Shown here: positions 26,018 to 33,593 of the stretch, in pieces
How the letters are laid out: every line of letters begins with the position of its first letter
Numbering within the stretch: position 1 is the first letter of the stretch
Source: Thiotrichales bacterium
GTDB lineage: Bacteria; Pseudomonadota; Gammaproteobacteria; JAABTG01
Assembly: GCA_011389995.1 (NCBI GenBank)
Contig: JAABTG010000029.1
Coordinates: 1 to 41,163 of the forward strand
DNA: 41,163 nt
Direction of reading: 5' to 3'
Translations under genes and position numbers: made by a program
The notes under the pieces: model-generated
Seen by the model: only the letters and a program-made list of their open reading frames with translations
Databases searched by the model: none
What the model was told of the DNA's origin: nothing

Positions 26018-26072
26018 CTCAAAGGAAATTTAATTCGACAACAATTGTCAAACAATCGTTTAGCCCCTAACA
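26018..26072. promoter_or_regulatory. AT-rich divergent regulatory region with operator-like repeats
   Basis: In an otherwise GC-rich window this gap is conspicuously AT-rich. It holds the inverted repeat GACAA-CAA-TTGTC (26037-26049) and, overlapping it, an imperfect direct repeat on the minus strand (ATTGTTTGAC, ATTGTTGTC). On the plus strand TTTAAT (26028-26033 region) is a fair -10 for the desaturase, placing the repeats just downstream as a repressor site would be; TTGTCA with TAACAA at 17 bp is a second option nearer the ATG. On the minus strand TTGACA is a full -35 match toward the Nudix gene. The regulator is unknown; it does not match the operator forms I recall for FabR/DesT. Confidence 0.4.
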
Positions 26073-26084
26073 AAGAGTAGATTC

Positions 26085-27284
26085 ATGACCCTATTGGAAT
26101 TCCTCATCTCCGGTGTCACCGGCCTGTCCGTCGTGGGCAAGATCCTGGTGACGCTGCTGTTCACCCACCTCACCATCGTCTCCGTCACGGTATACCTCCA
26201 CCGCAACCAGGCCCACCGGGCGTTGGACCTCCATCCGCTGGTGGCCCTGTTCTTCCGTACCTGGCTGTGGCTTACCACCGGCATGGTCACCCGTGAATGG
26301 GTCGCGGTTCATCGCCGGCACCACGCCCGTTGCGAGGGTCCGGAAGACCCCCACAGCCCTGCCCAGGTGGGGATCGGCAAGGTGCTGAAGGAGGGTTCCG
26401 AGCTCTACCGCGAGGCGGCGGCCGACGGCGCGACCCTGGAGCAGTTCGGGAAGGGAACGCCCGATGACTGGTGGGAGCGCCACGTGTTCACGCGCCACAG
26501 CGTGCTGGGCGTGTCCCTCATGCTGGTGGCCAATGTGATGCTCTTCGGCGTCGCCGGGCTGACCATGTGGGCGGTGCAGATGCTTTGGATCCCCATCATG
26601 GCGGCGGGGGTGATCAATGGCCTCGGGCACTGGTGGGGCTACCGCAACTTCGAGGTCCAGGACCGCTCCACCAACATCGTGCCCTGGGGCGTGCTCATCG
26701 GTGGCGAGGAACTGCACAACAATCATCACGCCCATGCCAGTTCCGCGCGTTTCTCGGCCAAGTGGTGGGAACTGGATATCGGCTGGCTCTACATCCGCGC
26801 CCTCCAGTCGGTGGGTCTGGCCCGGGTACGCCGGGTGGCGCCGCGGGTGTACCGCATTCCCGGCAAGTCCCTGGTGGACATGGATACCGTCAAGGCGGTG
26901 GTGACGGCCCGGGTCCAGGTGGCGGCCACCTACGCGGGGAGCGTGATGGTGCAGGTGTATCGCGAGGAACTGGCCCGTTTCTCGGGTGGCGACCGGCGCC
27001 GGCTGGCCCAGGCCCGCAAGCTGCTGGTGCGCGAGGAGAGCCTGTTGAGTGCCGATGCCCGGGCCCGTCTCCAGCAGGCCCTGGCCCGCAGCCACGCGCT
27101 GCAGACGGTCTACGAGTTCCGTGTCCGCCTGTTCGATATCTGGTCCCGGCGCAGCGCGCGGCAGGAGGAACTGATGGAGTCCCTTCAGGAGTGGTGCCGC
27201 CAGGCGGAGAACACGGGTATCCAGGCCCTGGAGGACTTCTCGCGGCAGCTTCGCAGCTACGCCAGCGCCCCGGCGACGGCCTGA
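26085..27284 (+). CDS. Fatty acid (acyl) desaturase with ISL3-like C-terminus
   Basis: Membrane di-iron desaturase that would introduce a double bond into acyl chains. The catalytic part (residues 1-245) has the three histidine boxes H39-x4-H44 (HRNQAH), HRRHH (76-80) and HNNHH (211-215), with hydrophobic segments around 10-60 and 140-180. Residues from about 250 to 399 are extra compared with minimal desaturases; the stretch 335-392 (ALQTVYEFRVRLFDIWSRR, then QEELMESLQEWCRQAENTG) resembles the C-terminal helical part of ISL3-family transposases. I recall a similar C-terminus in Pseudomonas DesA-type desaturases (about 394 residues), so the fusion appears to be old rather than a local insertion. 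Divergent from the Nudix gene, convergent with the zinc operon. Confidence 0.93.
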   Translation: MTLLEFLISGVTGLSVVGKILVTLLFTHLTIVSVTVYLHRNQAHRALDLHPLVALFFRTWLWLTTGMVTREWVAVHRRHHARCEGPEDPHSPAQVGIGKVLKEGSELYREAAADGATLEQFGKGTPDDWWERHVFTRHSVLGVSLMLVANVMLFGVAGLTMWAVQMLWIPIMAAGVINGLGHWWGYRNFEVQDRSTNIVPWGVLIGGEELHNNHHAHASSARFSAKWWELDIGWLYIRALQSVGLARVRRVAPRVYRIPGKSLVDMDTVKAVVTARVQVAATYAGSVMVQVYREELARFSGGDRRRLAQARKLLVREESLLSADARARLQQALARSHALQTVYEFRVRLFDIWSRRSARQEELMESLQEWCRQAENTGIQALEDFSRQLRSYASAPATA

Positions 27285-27296
27285 CGCGAAACCGCA

Positions 27297-27329
27297 GCAC
27301 CGTCACCCCGAAGCCGCGGGTGACGGTGC
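27297..27329. terminator. Strong bidirectional terminator-like hairpin
   Basis: A perfect 12-bp inverted repeat GCACCGTCACCC / GGGTGACGGTGC with a 9-nt loop lies 13 bp after the desaturase stop and faces the end of the DUF3299 gene. A second, weaker ACCCCT/AGGGGT pair follows at about 27331-27360. No long T tract, but position between convergent units and the perfect stem support a shared transcription end. Confidence 0.6.
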
Positions 27330-27405
27330 ACACCCCTCTATAGGCGTTCCGTCATAGGGGTCACGGAGATTCGGGGTGCTCCGGCTCCATCAGTCACTGC
27401 GGGGG

Positions 27406-27957
27406 CTATTCATAGGGCTCCACGGCGGTGGCATCCAGCCTGTAGCCTGCCTCGGCGAGTTCACTGGAGTTCTGCTCCACCCGCAGGGTGCCGGTGACCC
27501 AAACGGTATCGAACAGCTTGCCGCGATAGGGCCGGCCTTCGGCGGTAACCACGTAGACGGTCTGATTGGCGGGTGGCGGCGGCACATGGATGCAGGCGCC
27601 GTAGTAGGGTACCAGCAGAAACTCCGCGATGGCCTCGGGCTCCACCTCCAGGGGCACCACGAAGCCCGGCAGCCGCACCCGACGGCCATCCAGCTCGGGC
27701 ACCACCGGGGCCTCATCCCACAACGCCTTCAGTTTGTCCATGAGTTCCTGGGCCCGCGGGTCGTCGTCACTCAAACCTTGTGCATCGTAATCCGCCATCA
27801 GCTTGTCCGGTCGCCAGTCCTCGGGGATGAGGGCATCCCAGTCCAGTTCCTGTGCCGTCCCGGCGGCCCGGGGCCCATCCCCGGCCATCGCCGACGACAA
27901 CGGGCCGGCCGCCAGGGTGAGGGTCAGGGTCAGGGCAAGGGCAGTGGGGTATCTCAT
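27406..27957 (-). CDS. DUF3299 periplasmic protein of the zinc operon
   Basis: A 183-residue exported protein: the N-terminus MRYPTALALTLTLTLAAGPL ending near SSAMA is a signal peptide, probably cleaved after AMA (residue 25). The core has RRVRLPGFVVPLEVEPEAI and the highly conserved YYGACIHVPPPPANQ (residues 118-132) with C122 and H124 as candidate metal or thiol ligands. No function is established for DUF3299. It is the last gene of a single run of seven behind a Zur box and lies 26 bp after an FtsX/MacB-type permease. As I recall, the same trio (ATPase, permease, DUF3299) forms the zinc-starvation-induced PA4064-PA4066 group of P. aeruginosa. A role in zinc handling in the envelope is inferred. 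Confidence 0.85.
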   Translation of the reverse strand: MRYPTALALTLTLTLAAGPLSSAMAGDGPRAAGTAQELDWDALIPEDWRPDKLMADYDAQGLSDDDPRAQELMDKLKALWDEAPVVPELDGRRVRLPGFVVPLEVEPEAIAEFLLVPYYGACIHVPPPPANQTVYVVTAEGRPYRGKLFDTVWVTGTLRVEQNSSELAEAGYRLDATAVEPYE

Positions 27958-27983
27958 AGATTGATCCTCAAAACACGGATGAG

Positions 27984-29243
27984 TCAGACACGGATGGAGA
28001 GGCCGTCGGCCAGGGACAGCCGGTAGGCCCGGTACGCGGGGATGATGCCCACCACGAAACCGGCTACGGCCACGGCCCCCAGCAGCATCACCTCGCCCCC
28101 GCCAGGCGCGGTCACGGCGATATGGAGGCCCAGATGCTGTGCCATCACGGCGCGGGCGCTCAGCACCAGGCCGTAGAGCAGGGCCAGGCCGAGACCGATG
28201 CCGCCCAGGGTCAGCACCCCGGCCTCGCCCATGATGAGGGCGAACACATGGACCGGCCGGGCCCCCACGGATCGCAGGATGGCCATCTCCCGGCGTCGCT
28301 CGTTGAGGCTGGCCAGCAGGGCGGTGAGCATGCCCACCAGCCCCACCACCACCACGAAGGCCGCCACCACCAGCAGGGCATTTTCCGCCACCGCCATCAG
28401 GTTCCACAGCTCGCTCAGGGCCACCCCGGGCAGGATAGCGGTCAGAGGCTCGGCTTTATAGTCGTTGACGTAGCGCTGAACCTGGAAGGCCGCCATGCGG
28501 GAGGTCAGGCCCACCAGCACAGCGGTGATCTCGTCGGGGGTCAGGTCCATGGCGCGCAGGCGCTCCGCCGGGACCTCGAAGCCCGGCATGGGGGCCCCAC
28601 CCTGCCAGCCCACATGGATGGCCTCGATGGCCTGCAGGCTCACATGTACCGTGTGGTCCACCGGGGTGCCGGTGGCCCGGAGGATCCCCGCCACCCGAAA
28701 GGGCTTGTCCTCATGGCGGGTGAAGTCGACATCCGCCGCGCCATGGGCCACCACCAGTTCGTCCCCCAGCCGGTAGCCCAGCTGCCGGACCACCTGTGCC
28801 CCCAGCACCGCATCGTAGAGGTCGTCGAATGGGCCGCCGGCGGCGAAGGCCAGGGCGCGGTCCCGGCCGTAACGGTAGTGCTGGAAATAGGCCGTGGTGG
28901 TGCCCATCACCCGGTAGCCGCGGTGAGAATCGCCGAGGGAGATGGGAACGGTCCATGCCACCCTGGGGTGGTTGGCGAGGTCCTGGTAGCTGGCCCAGCC
29001 CATGTTGTTGGTGGGGCTGCCGATGCGAAACACCGAGTAGAGCAGGAGCTGGATCCCGCCGCTGCGGGCCCCGACGATGAGGTCGGTGCCGGAGATGGTA
29101 TTGGCAAAGCTGGCCCGGGCCTCGTGACGCAGCCGGTCCACCCCCACCAGCAGGGTCACCGAGAGGGCGATGGAGAACACGGTGAGGGCCGCCGTGGCGC
29201 GGCGGTTCACCAGGCTCTTCCAGGCGAGTCCGAGTATGGCCAT
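27984..29243 (-). CDS. FtsX/MacB-type ABC transporter permease
   Basis: A 419-residue permease with the type VII (MacB/LolCE) layout: one N-terminal helix (ATAALTVFSIALSVTLLVGV, about 16-35), a large periplasmic domain, and three C-terminal helices (about 270-300, 325-350, 375-400). The coupling segment LNERRREMAILRSVGARP between the second and third helices is the family hallmark. Such permeases do not pump small ions; they transmit force to periplasmic partners or extract lipoproteins. It lies 3 bp from its ATPase gene and upstream of the DUF3299 gene. Position in the Zur-controlled operon implies a job during zinc limitation; its actual cargo is unknown. Confidence 0.93.
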   Translation of the reverse strand: MAILGLAWKSLVNRRATAALTVFSIALSVTLLVGVDRLRHEARASFANTISGTDLIVGARSGGIQLLLYSVFRIGSPTNNMGWASYQDLANHPRVAWTVPISLGDSHRGYRVMGTTTAYFQHYRYGRDRALAFAAGGPFDDLYDAVLGAQVVRQLGYRLGDELVVAHGAADVDFTRHEDKPFRVAGILRATGTPVDHTVHVSLQAIEAIHVGWQGGAPMPGFEVPAERLRAMDLTPDEITAVLVGLTSRMAAFQVQRYVNDYKAEPLTAILPGVALSELWNLMAVAENALLVVAAFVVVVGLVGMLTALLASLNERRREMAILRSVGARPVHVFALIMGEAGVLTLGGIGLGLALLYGLVLSARAVMAQHLGLHIAVTAPGGGEVMLLGAVAVAGFVVGIIPAYRAYRLSLADGLSIRV

Positions 29244-29246
29244 GGC

Positions 29247-30008
29247 TCAGCCCCCGGTGGCGGTCGTCAACACCGCCCCGTTGATGTCGGCGAGGCGGAT
29301 GGTGCGCTGGAACAGCCCCTCGAGGCTGCGGTCGTGGCTCACGAATACCAGGGTGGCGCCGCTGGCCCGGCATTCATCGAACAGCAGGCGCAGGAAAGAC
29401 TCGCGACGGTCCCCGTCCAGGGCCGAGGTGGGCTCGTCGGCGATGAGGAGCTCCGGGGAGCCCATGAGGGCGCGGGCCGCCGCCACCCTTTGCTGCTGGC
29501 CCACGCTCAGGGCCGTCACCGGCCGCCGGTGGAAGGCCGGTTCGTCCATGTCCAGGTGCCCCAGCAGCCGCAAGGCCTCCGCCTCCAGGCTGGGGGAGCG
29601 TTGCAGGGCCCGCTGCCGGCGGCGCCTGGAGAAGCGGCAGGGCAGGATCACGTTGTCCGTCATGGACAGATAGGGAATGAGGTTGAACATCTGGAAGATG
29701 TAGCCGATATGGTGGGCGCGGAAATGGTCGCGGGCGGCGGCACCCAGGGTATCGAGGCGCCGGTCGAGCACCCGCACCTCTCCCTGGCGCGCCACGCTGA
29801 CCCCCGCCAGCAGTCCGAGGAGGGTGCTCTTGCCGCTGCCGCTGGGGCCCTCGATGAAGACCTGCTCCCCGCGCTCCACCATCAGCTCATGCAGGGCCAG
29901 CACCACGGACTCCCGCGGATGCCAGCGAAAGGCCAGATCGCGGATGCGGATGACCGCGGTGTCTCCGGCCGGGGCCTGGCCGTGGGTGCCGGTGGTGCCG
30001 TCACTCAT
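29247..30008 (-). CDS. LolD/MacB-type ABC ATPase
   Basis: A 253-residue ATPase with Walker A GPSGSGKST, the Q-loop segment IGYIFQMFNLIPYLSMTDNV characteristic of LolD/MacB/FtsE proteins, a slightly altered signature LSVGQQQRVAAARAL, Walker B LLIADEPTSALDGD and switch histidine in VSHDRSL. It pairs with the adjacent FtsX-like permease. The start overlaps the zur end by 8 bp, so production is coupled to the Zur repressor. The insertion RFSRRRRQRALQRSP after the Q-loop region is basic and specific to this copy or lineage. Confidence 0.94.
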   Translation of the reverse strand: MSDGTTGTHGQAPAGDTAVIRIRDLAFRWHPRESVVLALHELMVERGEQVFIEGPSGSGKSTLLGLLAGVSVARQGEVRVLDRRLDTLGAAARDHFRAHHIGYIFQMFNLIPYLSMTDNVILPCRFSRRRRQRALQRSPSLEAEALRLLGHLDMDEPAFHRRPVTALSVGQQQRVAAARALMGSPELLIADEPTSALDGDRRESFLRLLFDECRASGATLVFVSHDRSLEGLFQRTIRLADINGAVLTTATGG

Positions 30009-30456
30009 GGTCCTTCCCGGTGCAGCGGGCGCAGGTGCCGATGAGCTCCACGACCCGGCGCTTGGGGGCGAAGCCCGAGGCGCTCTCGGCCAGACGCAGG
30101 CTGCGGGCGATGGCGGGGTCCTCCAACTCGTTCACGTCGCCGCAATCGGCGCAGATGAGAAACTGGCTCGAATGGGGATGGTCCGGGTGGGAGCAGCCCA
30201 CGAAGGCGTGGATGCTCTCCAGCTTGTGCACCAGGCCCTGCTCGAGGAGGAAGTCGAGGGCACGATATACCGTGGGCGGCGCCGGGTTGCTGACGCTGGC
30301 GCGCATGAGGTCGAGGATATCGTAGGCGCTCATGGGGCGCTCGGCCTCGCACACCAGTTCCAGCACCGTGCGGCGCTGGGGCGTCAGGCGTACGCCGCGC
30401 TCCCGGCACAGGGCCTCGGCCCGTTGCATCACTTGTGCGAGCCGTTCGCTATCCAT
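30001..30456 (-). CDS. zur: Zinc uptake regulator, Fur family
   Basis: A 151-residue Fur-family repressor. The N-terminal winged helix has RLTPQRRTVLELV and PPTVYRALDFLLEQGLVHKL. The C-terminal dimerisation domain keeps both structural zinc pairs C102-x2-C105 and C142-x2-C145, and C88/H90 with HPDHPHSSQF for the regulatory site, the pattern of Zur rather than Fur. Zinc-loaded Zur represses zinc uptake genes. The gene is inside the operon it should control (between znuB and the second ABC system; 8-bp overlaps on both sides), so autoregulation through the Zur box ahead of znuA is expected. The start MDSERLAQVM is chosen; the longer frame reads through znuB antisense noise. Confidence 0.95.
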   Translation of the reverse strand: MDSERLAQVMQRAEALCRERGVRLTPQRRTVLELVCEAERPMSAYDILDLMRASVSNPAPPTVYRALDFLLEQGLVHKLESIHAFVGCSHPDHPHSSQFLICADCGDVNELEDPAIARSLRLAESASGFAPKRRVVELIGTCARCTGKDHE

Positions 30457-31318
30457 GGCCGGCCTCCCCGGCCCCGGCGGGGAAGGCCCGCCGGGCCCGG
30501 CGCCGGGCGAGTTGGCGGCTGACCACGGCGGAGGCGATGTACAGGGCCCCTGCCAGCAGGATGATGGTGGGTCCCACCGGGAGATCGGGGCCATAGGAGA
30601 GGGCCAGCCCGCCGCTGGTGACGGCCCCGCCCAGCAGGGTGGCCACCACCATCATGCGGCCCAGAGAGTTGACATAATGGCCGGCCACCGCCGCGGGCAG
30701 GGTGATCAGGGCGAGCACCAGGATCAACCCCACCACCTGGATCATCAGCACCACCGTCACCGCCACCAGCACCAGCAGCAGCAGGTAGAAGAAGGCCACG
30801 GGCACCCCCCGCAGGCGGGCGAATTCCTCGTCGAAGGCCACCGCCATGAACTGACGGTGGAAAGCGGCCACCGCCACCAGCAGCAGGGCGTCCAGGGCGG
30901 CCATGAATACCAGGCTCTCCCGGGGCACCAGCAGGATGTTGCCGAACAGATAGCTCATGAGATCGGTCTGATAGCCGGGTGTCTTGGCGATGAACAGAAT
31001 ACCCGCCGCCATACCCACCGCCCACAGGGCGCTGATAAGGGTATCCTCCTGGGCCCGCCACTGCAGCCGGATGCCGCCGATCAACAGGGCCGCCGCCACG
31101 GCCGCGGCGAGGGCCCCCGCCAGGGGCGGCAGGCCGAAGTAGACGGCGGCACCGATGCCGCCCAGCACCGAATGGGCGATGCCGCCGGCCAGGAAGGCGA
31201 TACGCTTCACCACCACATAGGTCCCCATGACGCCGCAGCCGATGCTGGCCAGCAGACCCGCCGCCAGGGCGGTCTGCAGGAAGGCCTGATGGCCGAGGGC
31301 GTGGAGGAATCCGTCCAT
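30449..31318 (-). CDS. znuB: Zinc ABC transporter permease ZnuB
   Basis: Inner-membrane channel of the high-affinity zinc importer. The 289-residue protein of the metal ABC-3 family has about eight to nine hydrophobic helices, with GVMGTYVVVKRIAFLAGGIA followed by HSVLG near the N-terminus and the ATPase-contact segment FDEEFARLRGVPV in the middle. The start MDGFLHALGHQAF gives the family-like N-terminus. It follows znuC by 4 bp and overlaps zur by 8 bp. The tail is Arg/Ala rich. Confidence 0.96.
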   Translation of the reverse strand: MDGFLHALGHQAFLQTALAAGLLASIGCGVMGTYVVVKRIAFLAGGIAHSVLGGIGAAVYFGLPPLAGALAAAVAAALLIGGIRLQWRAQEDTLISALWAVGMAAGILFIAKTPGYQTDLMSYLFGNILLVPRESLVFMAALDALLLVAVAAFHRQFMAVAFDEEFARLRGVPVAFFYLLLLVLVAVTVVLMIQVVGLILVLALITLPAAVAGHYVNSLGRMMVVATLLGGAVTSGGLALSYGPDLPVGPTIILLAGALYIASAVVSRQLARRRARRAFPAGAGEAGHG

Positions 31319-31322
31319 GGCG

Positions 31323-32057
31323 TCAGTGCTGGTGCCGCACCATGCGCACGTGGTCACCGTAGAGCTCCTGGATGATCTCGCCCTCCACGGCCTCCGTCTT
31401 ATGGCACACCAGGGTGCGGTTGATGCAGGCCACCCGCCCCACGTAGCCGGAGATGAAGGCGATGTCGTGGGACACCACCAGGATGGTCATGCGCTCGTTG
31501 AGGCGCCCCAGCAGGTCGAAGATATCGCTCTCCACGCGCTGGTCGATGTTGGCCGTGGGCTCGTCCAGGATCAGCACGCGGGGGTTACCCACCAGGGCGC
31601 GGGCCAGCAGGGTGCGCTGGAGTTGCCCGCCCGACAGGCTGCCTATCTGGCGCTGGGCCAGGTCCTCGGCCTCCACCTCCACCATGGCCTGCCAGGCGGC
31701 CGCGCGATCGGCCCGGTCGTAGCCGCCGAGCCAGCCGCCGGTGCCGAGGCGGCCCATCAGCACCGTCTGCTCCACGGTGATGGGGAAGTCCCGGGAGAAG
31801 GCGGGGTATTGGGCCACGTAGCCGAGATGGCGGCTGGCATCCCGGGGTGGGCGTCCCAGCACCCGGATGTCACCCCGCTGGGGTTCCAGCAGGCCGAGGA
31901 CGAGTTTCAGCAGGGTGCTCTTGCCGCCGGCGTTGGGGCCGACGATGCCGAGGAACTCGCCTTCCTCCACGGTGAGGTCCACCCCCTCCAGCACCGGCGC
32001 GGCGCCGTAGGAGAAGCCCACGTCCCGCAACTCGATGACGGGGTCTGTCACGGTCAC
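31323..32057 (-). CDS. znuC: Zinc ABC transporter ATP-binding protein ZnuC
   Basis: ATPase of the zinc importer, 244 residues. It has Walker A GPNAGGKSTLL (the N-A-G-G-K-S form is usual for the metal ABC-3 class), YVAQYPAFSRDFPITVEQTV, signature LSGGQLQRTLLARAL, Walker B VLILDEPTANID and switch histidine VSHDIAFI. I start it at the GTG whose last bases form the znuA stop (GTGA, 32057-32054), giving VTVTDPVIELRDVGFSYG; a second GTG two codons later is possible. It lacks the His-rich C-terminal tail of E. coli ZnuC. Confidence 0.95.
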   Translation of the reverse strand: MTVTDPVIELRDVGFSYGAAPVLEGVDLTVEEGEFLGIVGPNAGGKSTLLKLVLGLLEPQRGDIRVLGRPPRDASRHLGYVAQYPAFSRDFPITVEQTVLMGRLGTGGWLGGYDRADRAAAWQAMVEVEAEDLAQRQIGSLSGGQLQRTLLARALVGNPRVLILDEPTANIDQRVESDIFDLLGRLNERMTILVVSHDIAFISGYVGRVACINRTLVCHKTEAVEGEIIQELYGDHVRMVRHQH

Positions 32058-32905
32058 GGGGTACCGTTGCCGGCGATGAGGCGGGCGGCCCGGCGCAGGG
32101 TGGCGCCATAGTCGGCGGCCAGGGGGTCCATCGCCACCACCCGCCCGCCGACCTCCTCGGCCAGGCGTTCGGCGAGGCGCGTGTCCATCTGGGGTTGCAC
32201 GAAGATCACCCGCACGCCGTGATGCTGCGCCGCTTCGATGAGGGTGCTGAGGGTGCGGGCGCCGGGCTCTTTGCCCTCCTGCTGAATGGCCATCTGGGTG
32301 AGGCCGTAGCGGGCGGCGAAATGGCTCCACGCCGGATGATAGACCATGAAACGCCGGTTGGCCGGGGGCGCGAAGATGGCCCGGATGTCGGCGTGCAGGG
32401 CCTCGAGCTCGGCGGCGAAGTCCTGGTAGTTGGCGGCAAAGGCCTTCGCATTGGCCGGGTCGAGGCGCCCCAGGGTGTCGCGGATATCCGCTGCCATGCG
32501 CTTCACCAGCAGAGGATCGGTCCACACATGGGGATCATGGCCCGCCGTGCCATGGTCATGGCCATCATGGCCGTGGTCCGTCTCCAGGCCCAGGCCGGCG
32601 CGGACGTCCATCACCTCCATGGACGGATTGATGGCGCGGATGCGCGTCATCCAGGCGTCCTCGAAGGGCACGCCCACGCGGATATACAGATGGGCCTGTG
32701 CCAGGGCGCTGATCTGGCGCGGCGCCGGGTCGTAGGTATGGGGATTGTGTCCGGGGCCCACCATGGCGGTCACCGTCACGGCATCGGCGGCGATACGCTC
32801 CACGAAGGTCTTGAGGGGCATCACACTCACGAAGACGCGCAGGGGCTCGCCGGCGCCGAGGACCGGTGGTGCCACCAGGAACAACATCAGGAACAGACGC
32901 CACAT
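32054..32905 (-). CDS. znuA: Zinc-binding periplasmic protein ZnuA
   Basis: Substrate-binding protein of the zinc importer, 283 residues. The start MWRLFLMLFLVAPPVLGA gives a normal signal peptide cleaved near LGA-GEP; a longer frame beginning at 32989 would start inside the Zur box and is rejected. Zinc ligands are visible in GPGHNPHTYDP (H53/H56 region), and a His/Asp-rich loop at about residues 110-127 (DHGHDGHDHGTAGHDPH) is the flexible zinc-capture loop of ZnuA proteins. The later MVYHPAWSHFAARYGL supplies another ligand. First gene of the seven-gene zinc operon; stop overlaps the znuC start. Confidence 0.97.
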   Translation of the reverse strand: MWRLFLMLFLVAPPVLGAGEPLRVFVSVMPLKTFVERIAADAVTVTAMVGPGHNPHTYDPAPRQISALAQAHLYIRVGVPFEDAWMTRIRAINPSMEVMDVRAGLGLETDHGHDGHDHGTAGHDPHVWTDPLLVKRMAADIRDTLGRLDPANAKAFAANYQDFAAELEALHADIRAIFAPPANRRFMVYHPAWSHFAARYGLTQMAIQQEGKEPGARTLSTLIEAAQHHGVRVIFVQPQMDTRLAERLAEEVGGRVVAMDPLAADYGATLRRAARLIAGNGTP

Positions 32906-32971
32906 GGGCCATACCGTAGGTCTGGGGTGAAAAGCAGTGGCGCACGCGGGGTCCGCCACCGGCGACGGTTT

Positions 32972-32986
32972 TGTTATGTTATAACA
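32972..32986 (-). promoter_or_regulatory. Zur operator (Zur box) of the znu operon
   Basis: Read on the minus strand the site is TGTTATAACATAACA, an exact fit to TGTTATAANATAACA, the core of the gammaproteobacterial Zur box as I remember it, flanked by T and A runs in a GC-rich setting. It lies 67 bp ahead of the znuA start. TATAAC inside it may be the -10, so bound Zur would block RNA polymerase directly. I found no convincing -35. Confidence 0.88.
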
Positions 32987-33076
32987 CAAAACGCGTGGCC
33001 GCGAAGCCGGGGCCGGATGCAGGATTTAAGGGGTGGTGGCGGCGGCGCCAGAGATGGCGCGCGGGGAGGGCGGGAC

Positions 33077-33092
33077 GGGGCCGTCCGGCCCC
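33077..33092 (-). terminator. Terminator-like hairpin after rpmG
   Basis: GGGGCC-GTCC-GGCCCC forms a perfect six-base-pair stem 10 bp beyond the rpmG stop codon; a second stem GCGCCA/TGGCGC follows near 33045-33060. No T tract. The remaining gap to the Zur box holds no gene. Confidence 0.45.
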
Positions 33093-33101
33093 CCCACGGG
33101 A

Positions 33102-33257
33102 CTACTTGATCTTGGCTTCCTTGTACATCACGTGTTTGCGTATCACGGGGTCGAATTTCTTGAATTCGAGCTTGTCGGGGGTGGTGCGCTTGTTCTTGTT
33201 GGTGGTGTAGAAATGGCCGGTCCCGGCGCTGGACACGAGCTTGATCTTGTCTCTCAT
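33102..33257 (-). CDS. rpmG: 50S ribosomal protein L33
   Basis: A 51-residue ribosomal protein, [20 protein letters not shown] continuing to [18 protein letters not shown], nearly identical in pattern to E. coli L33. It contains no cysteines, so it is the zinc-free (C-minus) form that is standard in enterics and relatives, not a zinc-responsive spare. A GAGGGGAAC ribosome binding site precedes the ATG. It follows rpmB by 10 bp in the conserved rpmB-rpmG pair. Confidence 0.97.
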   Translation of the reverse strand: MRDKIKLVSSAGTGHFYTTNKNKRTTPDKLEFKKFDPVIRKHVMYKEAKIK

Positions 33258-33267
33258 GATGTTCCCC

Positions 33268-33504
33268 TCAGACCTTGTCGCCGCGCTTGCGGATCTCGGC
33301 CAGCACGGGCTCGATGCCCAGCTTGTCGATCATGCGCAGGCCCTTGTGGCTTATCTTCAACTTGACCCAGCGCTTCTCGCTCTCCACCCAGAAGCGATGG
33401 GAGTGCAGATTGGGAAGGAAGCGACGGCGGGTCTTGTTGTGGGCGTGGGAAACATTGTTGCCCGAGGCCGGCCGCTTGCCCGTAACCTGACATACTCTAG
33501 ACAT
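33268..33504 (-). CDS. rpmB: 50S ribosomal protein L28
   Basis: A 78-residue ribosomal protein starting [20 protein letters not shown] and containing [20 protein letters not shown], the L28 signature. Length and sequence match the 78-residue E. coli protein. First gene of the rpmB-rpmG operon, with a good sigma-70 promoter about 90 bp upstream and an intervening GC-rich leader (33505-33587) with several small stems such as CCGCC-TCCG-GGCGG; leader-mediated autocontrol is possible but not shown. Confidence 0.98.
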   Translation of the reverse strand: MSRVCQVTGKRPASGNNVSHAHNKTRRRFLPNLHSHRFWVESEKRWVKLKISHKGLRMIDKLGIEPVLAEIRKRGDKV

Positions 33505-33593
33505 GACTGCTTTTCCGGTTTGGTTTCCGGCAGGTCGTCCGTGGGGGCGGCCTGCCGCAAGGGTTGCGCCGCCCGGAGGCGGAAAGGCCGCGA

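Noticed and set aside
32906..32989. Extended znuA N-terminus starting MCYNITKPSP
   Set aside because: It begins inside the Zur box and would bury the signal peptide.
33102..33504. rpmB/rpmG as Zur-controlled zinc-free ribosomal paralogues
   Set aside because: Both look like the standard housekeeping copies, have their own sigma-70 promoter and lack a Zur box upstream; closeness to znuA seems incidental.
33505..33587. Riboswitch in the rpmB leader
   Set aside because: Small GC-rich stems are present, but no conserved riboswitch core is recognisable.
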